NCBI RefSeq assembly: GCF_021401085.1
Contig: NZ_JACBFP010000002.1
Location: 248,001 to 312,000, forward strand
Direction: 5' to 3'
Length of the DNA: 64,000 nt
From: Chryseobacterium sp. R2A-55
GTDB taxonomy: Bacteria > Bacteroidota > Bacteroidia > Flavobacteriales > Weeksellaceae
Shown here: positions 43,829-50,652 of the stretch, one piece after another
Layout: every line of letters begins with the position of its first letter
How positions within the stretch are numbered: the stretch's first letter is position 1
The notes under the pieces: generated by a model
The model's input: the letters and a program-made list of their open reading frames with translations, nothing else
Database searches by the model: none
What the model was told of the DNA's origin: nothing
Translations under genes and position numbers: made by a program

Positions 43829-44586
43829 TATTTGATCTCGAATTCATCGCGATCATCCAGAAACCGGAAACGTTTTCTGAATTCCAGAAGTTTTTCGCCG
43901 TCAAATTCTGCGGAAACGATATTTCCCTCAACCTCGGAAACAACGCTTCCATCGGCAAAAAAGCAGTAGGTGCTCGCCGGATAATGGAGACTATTTCCAT
44001 CAGTACCGATTCTATTGACCCCGAAAACATAGCACTGGTTCTCAATCGCTCTGGCTTTCAATAAAGTGTTCCACGCATCGATTCTTGTTTCCGGCCAATT
44101 CGCTACATAGAAAATAGCGTCGTAATCACCATTGTTTCTAACAAAAACAGGAAACCTCAAATCATAGCAAACCTGCAGCAGAATCCTCCAGCCTTTGAAG
44201 TTCACAATCACTCTTTCATTTCCCGGCGAATACACCTGATCCTCGCCAGAATAGGAGAAAAGGTGTCTTTTGTCATAATGAGCAGCCTCACCGCCTGGTG
44301 TTACGAAATAGAGTCGGTTGCGAAAATTCTCGTTTTCGGCAATGGAGGCACTTCCGCAGATTGCCGTATCTTTAGTTTCGGCAAACTTTTTTAGCCAATT
44401 CAGACTCTCATGGTTTCGGTCTGCAATTTCTTCCGGTTCCATGGAAAATCCGGTGGAAAACATTTCCGGCAAAAGAAATAGGTCTGCCGAAATATTTTCT
44501 AATTCTTTTTCTAAAAGATTGAAGTTAGCCATCTTATCTTTCCAGATGATGTCTAGATTGATTGCTGATATTTTTAAACATTGCAT
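43825..44586 (-). CDS. Nitrilase family amidohydrolase (omega-amidase type)
   Basis: A 253-residue carbon-nitrogen hydrolase with the Glu-Lys-Cys triad: LLPEMFSTGFS (Glu), YDKRHLFSYS (Lys), LLQVCYDLRFPVF (Cys). Size and context fit omega-amidase/Nit2-like enzymes, which hydrolyse alpha-ketoglutaramate or similar amides. It is convergent with thioredoxin and apparently monocistronic. Confidence 0.9.
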   Translation of the reverse strand: MQCLKISAINLDIIWKDKMANFNLLEKELENISADLFLLPEMFSTGFSMEPEEIADRNHESLNWLKKFAETKDTAICGSASIAENENFRNRLYFVTPGGEAAHYDKRHLFSYSGEDQVYSPGNERVIVNFKGWRILLQVCYDLRFPVFVRNNGDYDAIFYVANWPETRIDAWNTLLKARAIENQCYVFGVNRIGTDGNSLHYPASTYCFFADGSVVSEVEGNIVSAEFDGEKLLEFRKRFRFLDDRDEFEIKY

Positions 44587-44703
44587 ATTTTGATAGTTAA
44601 AAACATCATTAAATATACAAAAATTCCTATTACTTTCTTAAATAAAGATTAATTTTGGCTTTGTTTTTGCAGACAGCAGAGTATAACATTAAATTATAAC
44701 ATT

Positions 44704-45147
44704 ATGAAAAAGTTAGTATTTGCTTGCGCAATGCTTTTTTTAGGACAGTCTGCGTTTGCACAAGCTTGGAACGGAAAAGGGGATCAGAAAATCCAGGTAG
44801 GATTCAATGGTTGGGGTTATGGAACTGGTATCACCGCGACTTATGATTATGGTTTAGGAAGCATTGTTTCTTTGGGAGCGGGTGCTAATTTCTTTTTTAA
44901 CCATAGCAATGACAAATATGCAAATGATGATTTTGGAGTTTTCGGGCGTGTGAATTTCCACCTGCAAGAACCGCTCGGAATGCCGGAAAGATGGGATATC
45001 TATCCAGGTATTGACTTGGGTTTGCTGGGTAAAAGTGGAACTTATTTTGGAGCTCACTTAGGCGTGAGATATTTCTTCAACAATAATGTAGGTATCTACG
45101 GAGAATTTGGTAACAACGGTTCATTGGGAGTATCATTTAATCTGTAA
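44704..45147 (+). CDS. Small outer-membrane beta-barrel-like protein (DUF6646-like)
   Basis: A 147-residue protein with a signal peptide (LVFACAMLFLGQSAFAQ), a glycine- and aromatic-rich amphipathic strand pattern, and a C-terminal strand (NGSLGVSFNL). It probably forms a small barrel in the outer membrane. No specific function predicted. A terminator follows. Confidence 0.75.
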   Translation: MKKLVFACAMLFLGQSAFAQAWNGKGDQKIQVGFNGWGYGTGITATYDYGLGSIVSLGAGANFFFNHSNDKYANDDFGVFGRVNFHLQEPLGMPERWDIYPGIDLGLLGKSGTYFGAHLGVRYFFNNNVGIYGEFGNNGSLGVSFNL

Positions 45148-45166
45148 TGAAGATTTAAGATAAAAG

Positions 45167-45196
45167 AAAAGGTTCTCAAAATGAGGACCTTTTTTG
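45167..45196 (+). terminator. Terminator after the DUF6646-like gene
   Basis: AAAGGTTCTCA pairs with TGAGGACCTTT with one wobble pair, followed by a T-run (45190-45195). Confidence 0.85.
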
Positions 45197-45227
45197 TTTG
45201 GCATGCTTTTGATAATTCGTATCTTCG
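45197..45227 (+). promoter_or_regulatory. Candidate promoter of rseP
   Basis: TTTG (45197-45200), a 19-base spacer, then TATCTTCG (45220-45227), one mismatch from TAnnTTTG. It is 26 bases upstream of the rseP ATG. Confidence 0.5.
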
Positions 45228-45252
45228 CAAATCGAAATTTTAATACATTTTA

Positions 45253-46734
45253 ATGGAAATTACCCTAAAAATACTCCAATTTATCCTCAGTATATCTATT
45301 CTCGTTTTCCTTCATGAATTAGGACATTTTATACCCGCAAAATGGTTCAAAACCAGAGCTGAGAAGTTTTTCCTATTCTTCGATCCTTGGTTTTCTCTTT
45401 TCGCTATGAAAAAAGTCAACGGGAAATGGCAATATAAGTTCCTTTCTAAGAATTTACCGGATACCCAGATCGTGGAAGTCAATGGAGAGAAAAAAGAGGT
45501 TCCAATAGATTTAGAGAAACTCCCTGAAGATGATTGGAGAAAGCATCCCGAAGAAACCAAATGGGGAATCGGCTGGTTGCCAATGGGAGGTTATGTGAAA
45601 ATTGCCGGAATGGTGGATGAAAGTATGGACACCGAGCAATTGAAGAAACCTGCACAACCATGGGAGTTCAGAAGCAAACCCGCTTGGCAACGGCTGATCA
45701 TTATGTTGGGAGGAGTCACCGTGAATTTCTTTTTGGCCTGGTTTATTTATTCCTGGCTTTCCTATGCGAAAGGTGAAACCGTTTTCGATACTGGGAAATC
45801 TGAAATCACCATGAAGTACGGCGCTCCAGCAAAAAAAATGGGGTTTGAAGACGGAGACAAGATTTTGAAAGTGGATGGAAAGACCCAAACCAATCTTGAC
45901 AAGTTAACGCTTGACGTTTTGCTCAGTGACCATATTACCGTACTTAGAGACGGGAAAGAAGTCACATTCAACACAAGTGATGACGGAAAAGCAATGGTTT
46001 TTCAGGATAATGCAATGAAGAGTTTCCTGTCACCAAGACTTTCGCCAGTTATAGATACTTTGACCTCGAAAACTGCTGTTGACGCCGGTTTAAAAATTGG
46101 CGACCGCATCATAAGTGTGGAAGACCAACCGGTAAAGTATTACGACGAAGTTCCTGTGTTGCTCAATCCATTAGCGGGAAAAGTAGCAAAAATCACAGTG
46201 GACCGAAACGGAAACACTGTTCCGTTGGTGGTTCCGGTGGATGCGGAAGGAAAGATTGGATTTGGATCGTTTAAAGAAATCCAGAAATTCATATCACAAA
46301 AGAATTTTACGTTTGCGGAAGCTGTTGGACGAGGTTTTACCAGATCCATCGAAGTACTTACTTATCAGATCAAACAATTTAAACTGGTTTTCAATAAGAA
46401 AGTTCAAGGCTACAAAAAAGTTTCCGGACCAATTGGAATCATTAACCAAATGCCGATTGCAAAGGATCAGGCAGGAAATGTGTCCATCGATTGGACATTT
46501 TTCTGGGGATTCACTGCGATGTTCTCGGTCTGGCTGGCTTTTCTGAACCTGATTCCGATCCCGGGATTAGACGGTGGACACGTGGTTTTCACGCTTTGGG
46601 AAATGGTTACCGGAAAACCGGTTCCACAAAAAGTCCTGGAAAATGCACAGATGATCGGGGTGGTTTTTCTGCTCGGATTAATGGTTCTGATCTTTGGAAA
46701 CGACATCTTCAAGTGGATTACTGGAAGTTTTTGA
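45253..46734 (+). CDS. rseP: Site-2 intramembrane metalloprotease RseP
   Basis: A 493-residue S2P-class protease. The zinc site HELGH sits in the first transmembrane segment (FLHELGHFIPAKWF). Two PDZ domains lie in the periplasmic part (about 190-330; KKMGFEDGDKILKVDG, AGLKIGDRIISVEDQ). The third ligand motif NLIPIPGLDGGHV and a last membrane helix end the protein. It cleaves anti-sigma factors and remnant signal peptides within the membrane. Confidence 0.95.
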   Translation: MEITLKILQFILSISILVFLHELGHFIPAKWFKTRAEKFFLFFDPWFSLFAMKKVNGKWQYKFLSKNLPDTQIVEVNGEKKEVPIDLEKLPEDDWRKHPEETKWGIGWLPMGGYVKIAGMVDESMDTEQLKKPAQPWEFRSKPAWQRLIIMLGGVTVNFFLAWFIYSWLSYAKGETVFDTGKSEITMKYGAPAKKMGFEDGDKILKVDGKTQTNLDKLTLDVLLSDHITVLRDGKEVTFNTSDDGKAMVFQDNAMKSFLSPRLSPVIDTLTSKTAVDAGLKIGDRIISVEDQPVKYYDEVPVLLNPLAGKVAKITVDRNGNTVPLVVPVDAEGKIGFGSFKEIQKFISQKNFTFAEAVGRGFTRSIEVLTYQIKQFKLVFNKKVQGYKKVSGPIGIINQMPIAKDQAGNVSIDWTFFWGFTAMFSVWLAFLNLIPIPGLDGGHVVFTLWEMVTGKPVPQKVLENAQMIGVVFLLGLMVLIFGNDIFKWITGSF

Positions 46735-46752
46735 TAATTTCCGGGAAAATAT

Positions 46753-46783
46753 TTTGGCAGAAATAAAAAACTTTATATATTTG
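46753..46783 (+). promoter_or_regulatory. Promoter of tRNA-Asn
   Basis: TTTG (46753-46756), a 19-base spacer, then TATATTTG (46776-46783), an exact fit to the Bacteroidetes TTTG/TAnnTTTG promoter. Transcription would begin about 20 bases before the tRNA. Confidence 0.7.
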
Positions 46784-46808
46784 CACACGCTAAAAGCAAA
46801 GGCAATAT

Positions 46809-46882
46809 TCCTCCTTAGCTCAGTCGGTTAGAGCATCTGACTGTTAATCAGAGGGTCCTTGGTTCGAGCCCAAGAGGAGGAG
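46809..46882 (+). tRNA. tRNA-Asn(GTT)
   Basis: A complete cloverleaf. Acceptor stem TCCTCCT/AGGAGGA; D-arm with AGTCGGTTA loop; anticodon stem TCTGA/TCAGA with loop CTGTTAA (anticodon GTT at 46843-46845); T-arm CTTGG/CCAAG with loop TTCGAGC; discriminator G. The CCA end is not encoded. The 3' end (from 46870) is the first copy of the direct repeat that bounds the GIY-YIG units downstream. Confidence 0.97.
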
Positions 46883-46887
46883 CAAAC

Positions 46888-46916
46888 ACCATCAGAGAAA
46901 TCTGGTGGTTTTTTTT
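46888..46916 (+). terminator. tRNA-Asn terminator, repeated in each unit
   Basis: CCATCAGA pairs with TCTGGTGG (one wobble) around a GAAA tetraloop, then T8. The next base is the ATG of GIY-YIG gene 1. The same element recurs at 47272-47301 (T9), 47657-47685 (T8) and 48041-48070 (T9). Confidence 0.85.
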
Positions 46917-47225
46917 ATGATCTTCTATATTTACATATTGTTTTCAGAATCTTCGGGGATTTATTATGTCGGTTACACCACCGATGTTTCAAGGCGTTTT
47001 CTGCAGCACAACGAATTTTCCGAGACTTCATTTACCTCGAAGCACCGTCCGTGGAAATTAATGGCGGCGTTTGAAGTTCCTGGAAACGAATCAGACGCGA
47101 TGAAGATCGAAAGATTTATCAAGAAGCAGAAATCTTCAAAGTTTATCCGGAAAATCATTGACGCGAATACTGAATTGACCGGAGTCTTGGCTCAGTTGGT
47201 TAGAGTCCCGATTGTTCGGGATTAA
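46917..47225 (+). CDS. GIY-YIG nuclease family protein, unit 1
   Basis: A 102-residue single-domain GIY-YIG protein of the small YhbQ/UPF0213-like class. The core is FYIYILFS (residues 3-10), IYYVGYTTDVSRRFLQHN (15-32, with the catalytic Arg), and the Glu of KIERFIKK (65). The start ATG directly follows the terminator T-tract, so there is no normal ribosome site and expression from the tRNA promoter would need read-through. Residues 90-102 (VLAQLVRVPIVRD) are encoded by tRNA-derived sequence. The domain is intact, with no frameshift. Substrate unknown. Confidence 0.85.
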   Translation: MIFYIYILFSESSGIYYVGYTTDVSRRFLQHNEFSETSFTSKHRPWKLMAAFEVPGNESDAMKIERFIKKQKSSKFIRKIIDANTELTGVLAQLVRVPIVRD

Positions 47226-47268
47226 TCAGAGGGTCTCCCGAAGTTTCGGGACGCCAAGAGGAGGAGCA
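47185..47268 (+). other. tRNA-like element, unit 1
   Basis: Its pieces match the upstream tRNA-Asn: GGTTAGAG (D-arm), TTAATCAGAGGGTC, and the 3' end from CCAAG. A new 7-bp closing stem forms (TCTTGGC 47185-47191 with GCCAAGA 47253-47259). The anticodon and T arms are replaced by two hairpins with the same stem, TCCCGA/TCGGGA (47206-47221 and 47236-47251). No usable anticodon loop remains. The first 41 bases are also coding sequence for the nuclease C-terminus. Confidence 0.65.
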
Positions 47269-47301
47269 AACACCATCAGAGAAATCTGGTGGTTTTTTTT
47301 T

Positions 47302-47610
47302 ATGATCTTCTATATTTACATATTGTTTTCAGAATCTTCGGGGATTTATTATGTCGGTTACACCACTGATGTTTCAAGGCGTTTTCAGCAGCACAACGAA
47401 TTTTCCGAGACTTCATTTACCTCGAAGCACCGCCCGTGGAAATTAATGGCGGCGTTTGAAGTTCCTGGAAACGAATCAGACGCGATGAAGATCGAGAGAT
47501 TTATCAAGAAGCAGAAATCTTCAAAGTTTATCCGGAAAATCATTGAAACGAATACTGAATTGACCGGAGTCTTGGCTAAGTTGGTTAGAGTCCCGATTAT
47601 TCGGGATTAA
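47302..47610 (+). CDS. GIY-YIG nuclease family protein, unit 2
   Basis: A 102-residue copy, intact. Differences from unit 1 include Gln29 for Leu (SRRFQQHN), KIIETN for KIIDAN, LAKLV for LAQLV, and ending IIRD. The catalytic motif YYVG and the Arg and Glu are kept. The nine-base T-tract leaves an open in-frame extension of about 30 codons upstream, through the unit-1 tRNA-like element, but ATG 47302 is the sensible start. Confidence 0.85.
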   Translation: MIFYIYILFSESSGIYYVGYTTDVSRRFQQHNEFSETSFTSKHRPWKLMAAFEVPGNESDAMKIERFIKKQKSSKFIRKIIETNTELTGVLAKLVRVPIIRD

Positions 47611-47653
47611 TCAGAGGGTCTCCCGAAGTTTCGGGACGCCAAGAGGAGGAGCA
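47570..47653 (+). other. tRNA-like element, unit 2
   Basis: Same layout as the unit-1 element, with hairpin loop TTAT instead of TTGT. The D-arm reads GGCTAAG instead of GGCTCAG, which breaks the D-stem. Confidence 0.6.
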
Positions 47654-47685
47654 AACACCATCAGAGAAATCTGGTGGTTTTTTTT

Positions 47686-47994
47686 ATGACCTACTATATT
47701 TACATATTGTTTTCAGAATCTTCGGGGATTTATTATATCGGTTACAACACCGATGTTTCAAGGCGTTTTCTGCAGCACAACGAATTTTCCGAGACTTCAT
47801 TTACCTCGAAGCACCGTCCGTGGAAATTAATGGCGGCATTTGAAGTTCTTGGAAACGAATCAGACGCGATGAAGATCGAGAGATTTATCAAGAAGCAGAA
47901 ATCTTCAAAGTTTATCCGGAAAATCATTGACGCGAATACTGAATTGACCGGAGTCTTGGCTCAGTTGGTTAGAGTCCCGATTGTTCGGGATTAA
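47686..47994 (+). CDS. GIY-YIG nuclease family protein, unit 3
   Basis: A 102-residue copy, intact, starting MTYYIYILFS. It carries YYIGYNTDV (closer to the canonical YIG) and EVLGNE, both positions differing from units 1-2. The ending IVRD is as in unit 1. It follows an eight-base T-tract. Confidence 0.85.
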   Translation: MTYYIYILFSESSGIYYIGYNTDVSRRFLQHNEFSETSFTSKHRPWKLMAAFEVLGNESDAMKIERFIKKQKSSKFIRKIIDANTELTGVLAQLVRVPIVRD

Positions 47995-48037
47995 TCAGAG
48001 GGTCTCCCGAAGTTTCGGGACGCCAAGAGGAGGAGCA
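47954..48037 (+). other. tRNA-like element, unit 3
   Basis: Same structure as the unit-1 element, including the TTGT hairpin loop and the 7-bp TCTTGGC/GCCAAGA closing stem. Confidence 0.6.
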
Positions 48038-48070
48038 AACACCATCAGAGAAATCTGGTGGTTTTTTTTT

Positions 48071-48379
48071 ATGATCTTCTATATTTACATATTGTTTTCA
48101 GAATCTTCGGGGATTTATTATATCGGTTACACCACCGATGTTTCAAGGCGTTTTCTGCAGCACAACGAATTTTCCGAGACTTCATTTACCTCGAAGCACC
48201 GTCCGTGGAAATTAATGGCGGCATTTGAAGTTCTTGGAAACGAATCAGACGCGATGAAGATCGAGAGATTTATCAAGAAGCAGAAATCTTCAAAGTTTAT
48301 CCGGAAAATCATTGACACGAATACTGAATTGACCGGAGTCTTGGCTCAGTTGGTTAGAGTCCCGATTATTCGGGATTAA
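48071..48379 (+). CDS. GIY-YIG nuclease family protein, unit 4
   Basis: A 102-residue copy, intact. It shares YYIG and EVLGNE with unit 3 but the ending IIRD and the nine-base T-tract with unit 2, so it is a mosaic of the other copies. All catalytic positions are kept. Confidence 0.85.
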   Translation: MIFYIYILFSESSGIYYIGYTTDVSRRFLQHNEFSETSFTSKHRPWKLMAAFEVLGNESDAMKIERFIKKQKSSKFIRKIIDTNTELTGVLAQLVRVPIIRD

Positions 48380-48422
48380 TCAGAGGGTCTCCCGAAGTTT
48401 CGGGACGCCAAGAGGAGGAGCA
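48339..48422 (+). other. tRNA-like element, unit 4 (array end)
   Basis: Same layout as the others, with loop TTAT as in unit 2. It ends with the fifth CCAAGAGGAGGAGCA; the sequence after 48422 is unrelated to the other units. Confidence 0.6.
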
Positions 48423-48555
48423 GAAAGAATTACAGAAATATAGTTTTTTTGTTGGCTGCGTCATCAGCGATTTCCGGAATATCGGAAAGTGAAAAGAATT
48501 CAAACTAAGCTTTGTGCGTTACACAAAGTTTTTTAATTTTAGGAAAATTTAATTT

Positions 48556-48942
48556 GTGAAAAAATTTATGCTTTTCTTAGTATTAATTATGGGAACCCTG
48601 TTTTTCTCCCAGCAAAAAACCTGGGATAAAGACCCTTATTATAAAGAAGGCGAACAAAGGCTCAAACGCGAATTTAACAGGGCATTAAGCTATGCCGTGG
48701 ACCAAAATTACAATGTTGTGGGGAAGATGATTTTCACGCTCTTCATTGACGATAGCGGGATCGCAAGAATCATCGATGTTTCTCCGAAGGTAAAAAATCA
48801 GCAGTCATTAATTGATGATTTGAACTATGTTTTAAAGAAACCCAATAAAAAATGGGAGCCCGCCAGAAAAGATGATCGCGCAGTGAAATCTTTTTTTTGG
48901 TATACAGTGAATTTTAATACCGAGGTATATGACCATGATTAA
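48556..48942 (+). CDS. Secreted single-domain TonB_C-like protein
   Basis: A 128-residue protein from GTG 48556 (MKKFMLFLVLIMG, signal peptide to about residue 18); ATG 48568 would lose the basic N-terminus. The rest is one TonB_C-like domain (FTLFIDDSGIARIIDVSPKV; KKWEPARKDDRAV; WYTVNFN). It lacks a TonB membrane anchor. Closest in the window is the 30.4-kb protein. First of three such genes in a row after the GIY-YIG array. Confidence 0.72.
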   Translation: MKKFMLFLVLIMGTLFFSQQKTWDKDPYYKEGEQRLKREFNRALSYAVDQNYNVVGKMIFTLFIDDSGIARIIDVSPKVKNQQSLIDDLNYVLKKPNKKWEPARKDDRAVKSFFWYTVNFNTEVYDHD

Positions 48943-49021
48943 TTGACCGGAAGGAATAAAAAAATCTTCGTTAAACATTGTTCTTTAGTTTTATTCATAT
49001 TTAATTTTTTTAACTGATACT

Positions 49022-49750
49022 ATGAAAATTATCCCGATTTTTCTTTTTCTCACCCTTTTCTTCAATGCCCAGGTTTTAGAAAAATACCCGGATTTTCAAG
49101 CACCGTACGTGGGGGGATATCAAGCTTACTATAAAGATTTTCATGATATCATCAAAGAAAAAGATCTTCAGCCCTGTTCCAATCCAAACGAGATTTATCA
49201 GTTCTCAATACTAGTTACGGAAGAGGGATCCATTCAGTTCATCAAGGATCTCAATGAAAAAAATACGAAAAACAACAAGTGCGCATATAATCTCGCAAGA
49301 GAGGTGGCAAAATATCAGAATAAGTGGAATCCCGCCGTGGTTGACGGAGTCAAGCAATCTGCAGTAGCGAGGTTTATTATTTATCCGGCCGATCTTTTCG
49401 AGAATTACAGGGAAGGTTATGTCCCAAATTATACACCGCCAATTTATTACGACAAGAAAACTGGCGAAAGAAGAAACTTTTCCAAAGATTTTGTCATGAA
49501 ATTCGACAAGAAGCGTTTCAACTGGTATGATCTCTTTGTCATCATGGCGGAATTTACTGTGACCACCGATGGAAAGGTGAAAGACATCGTCATCACCAAA
49601 TCTTCCGGAGTGGAGCAGTTTGATAAGGAAATCAAGAACGCAATCAACATCCTTTCAAAAACCTGGAAACCCGCCACAATCAATGGAAGCCCAATTGAAG
49701 ACCGTTTCAGCTTCGCCATTAAGGGGATTACGGAAGTGGAGTATTATTAA
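49022..49750 (+). CDS. Secreted two-domain TonB_C-like protein
   Basis: A 242-residue protein with a signal peptide (IPIFLFLTLFFNAQ). Two repeats of the TonB_C-like fold follow: an N-terminal one with a Cys pair (LQPCSNPNEIYQF and NKCAYNLAREVAKY, possibly disulfide-bonded), and a C-terminal one (EFTVTTDGKVKDIVITKSSG; KTWKPATINGSPI). Same architecture as the next gene, so the two are tandem duplicates. Function unknown. Confidence 0.72.
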   Translation: MKIIPIFLFLTLFFNAQVLEKYPDFQAPYVGGYQAYYKDFHDIIKEKDLQPCSNPNEIYQFSILVTEEGSIQFIKDLNEKNTKNNKCAYNLAREVAKYQNKWNPAVVDGVKQSAVARFIIYPADLFENYREGYVPNYTPPIYYDKKTGERRNFSKDFVMKFDKKRFNWYDLFVIMAEFTVTTDGKVKDIVITKSSGVEQFDKEIKNAINILSKTWKPATINGSPIEDRFSFAIKGITEVEYY

Positions 49751-49775
49751 TGTGATTTAAAAATAAAGTTTTTTA

Positions 49776-50528
49776 ATGGACATCATCCGAAATATGAAAG
49801 TTAGATTATTCCTCACGGTTGCTTTTATGGTGTTTTTCCATCAGAATTTTTTTTCGCAAGAAACGGTGATTTATGACCAATATCCTTACGGACAAGAAGC
49901 ATATCCCGGAGGAAAAAAGCAATTGTATAAAGACATTCACCAAGCAATAATTGACAATAAAATTGAGAAATGTGCGAATCCTATTCAAAAATACAGAGTG
50001 AAGCTGATTGTGCAGAAAGATGCTTCGGTTTTATTCGTGAAGAATCCCGATTCAGCCTATATTGAAAGTAACAAATGCGCGTATGATCTTTCTAAAAATA
50101 TTTTGAAGTACCTCGCGAAATGGAAGCCAGCGGAATACAACAGGGAAAAATTAAATGCCATCTATGAATTCGATATAGTTCCGGCAGATTTGTTCGATGA
50201 ATTTGTTGATGGTTATGTTGGTGTTGGAATCGATCGAAATATCCCGCAATTTCCGGGTGGCCTTGAGGAATTTCGAAATAAGTTTATGAAATTCATTGAG
50301 ATTCCTGAATCTCAGGGTCGAATGAGCTGTGAAGTGTTTTTCAAAATTAATAAAGAAGGTCAGATTGTTGACTTGATTACCAAATCTTCCCCGTATAACG
50401 CAAAGCTGGAGCAAAATATAAAAAATGCGATTGCTAAAATAAAGGATAGATGGATCTTGCCTAAAGATTATGATTCTCGCACCGAGCTGTTTCGTTATCA
50501 ATTACCGCTTAATTTTGAATTTCATTAA
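49776..50528 (+). CDS. Secreted two-domain TonB_C-like protein, tandem paralogue
   Basis: A 250-residue protein. ATG 49794 (MKVRLFLTVAFMVFF) gives the cleanest signal peptide; ATG 49776 adds six residues. The N-terminal repeat keeps the Cys pair (IEKCANPIQKY and NKCAYDLSKNI). The C-terminal repeat begins with the TonB_C lead-in IPQFPGGLEEFRNKF and has INKEGQIVDLITKSS. It lies 25 bp after its paralogue, so the two are probably one transcript. Confidence 0.72.
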   Translation: MDIIRNMKVRLFLTVAFMVFFHQNFFSQETVIYDQYPYGQEAYPGGKKQLYKDIHQAIIDNKIEKCANPIQKYRVKLIVQKDASVLFVKNPDSAYIESNKCAYDLSKNILKYLAKWKPAEYNREKLNAIYEFDIVPADLFDEFVDGYVGVGIDRNIPQFPGGLEEFRNKFMKFIEIPESQGRMSCEVFFKINKEGQIVDLITKSSPYNAKLEQNIKNAIAKIKDRWILPKDYDSRTELFRYQLPLNFEFH

Positions 50529-50530
50529 TC

Positions 50531-50561
50531 TGCCAATTTGGCACAAAAAACCGTATCTTTG
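50531..50561 (+). promoter_or_regulatory. Candidate miaB promoter with a palindrome
   Basis: TATCTTTG (50554-50561) is an exact TAnnTTTG -7 box. Upstream lies the inverted repeat TGCCAATTTGGCA (50531-50543), which contains TTTG at a 13-base spacing, shorter than usual. Confidence 0.5.
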
Positions 50562-50652
50562 CACCCTAACTTTTGGTTTGAACCTGTCGAAGGAAGTTTG
50601 AAAACATTAACAGGTTTCAACTCGCATCAAACCATCTCAAAATTTAGTCAAA

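Larger units (their letters stand above)
46870..48422 (+). repeat. Tandem array of four tRNA/GIY-YIG units
   Basis: Five copies of CCAAGAGGAGGAGCA (tRNA-Asn 3' end) start at 46870, 47254, 47639, 48023 and 48408, spaced 384, 385, 384 and 385 bp. Between them lie four near-identical units, each with a terminator hairpin, a GIY-YIG gene and a remodelled tRNA-like segment. The sequence becomes unrelated right after the last copy. The 1-bp length difference comes from an 8- or 9-base T-tract. Units 1 and 3 share T8 and the protein ending IVRD; units 2 and 4 share T9 and IIRD. Confidence 0.95.

Noticed and set aside
46870-48422. CRISPR-like array
   Set aside because: The repeats are 384/385 bp and contain genes. 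There are no short repeats with unique spacers and no cas genes.
46809-48422. Integrated phage or ICE at tRNA-Asn
   Set aside because: The tRNA 3' end is duplicated, but no integrase, relaxase or phage gene lies in or near the array.
50537-50561. Sigma-54 promoter upstream of miaB
   Set aside because: TTTGGCAC is present, but no TTGC follows at the required spacing; the TATCTTTG box explains the promoter better.
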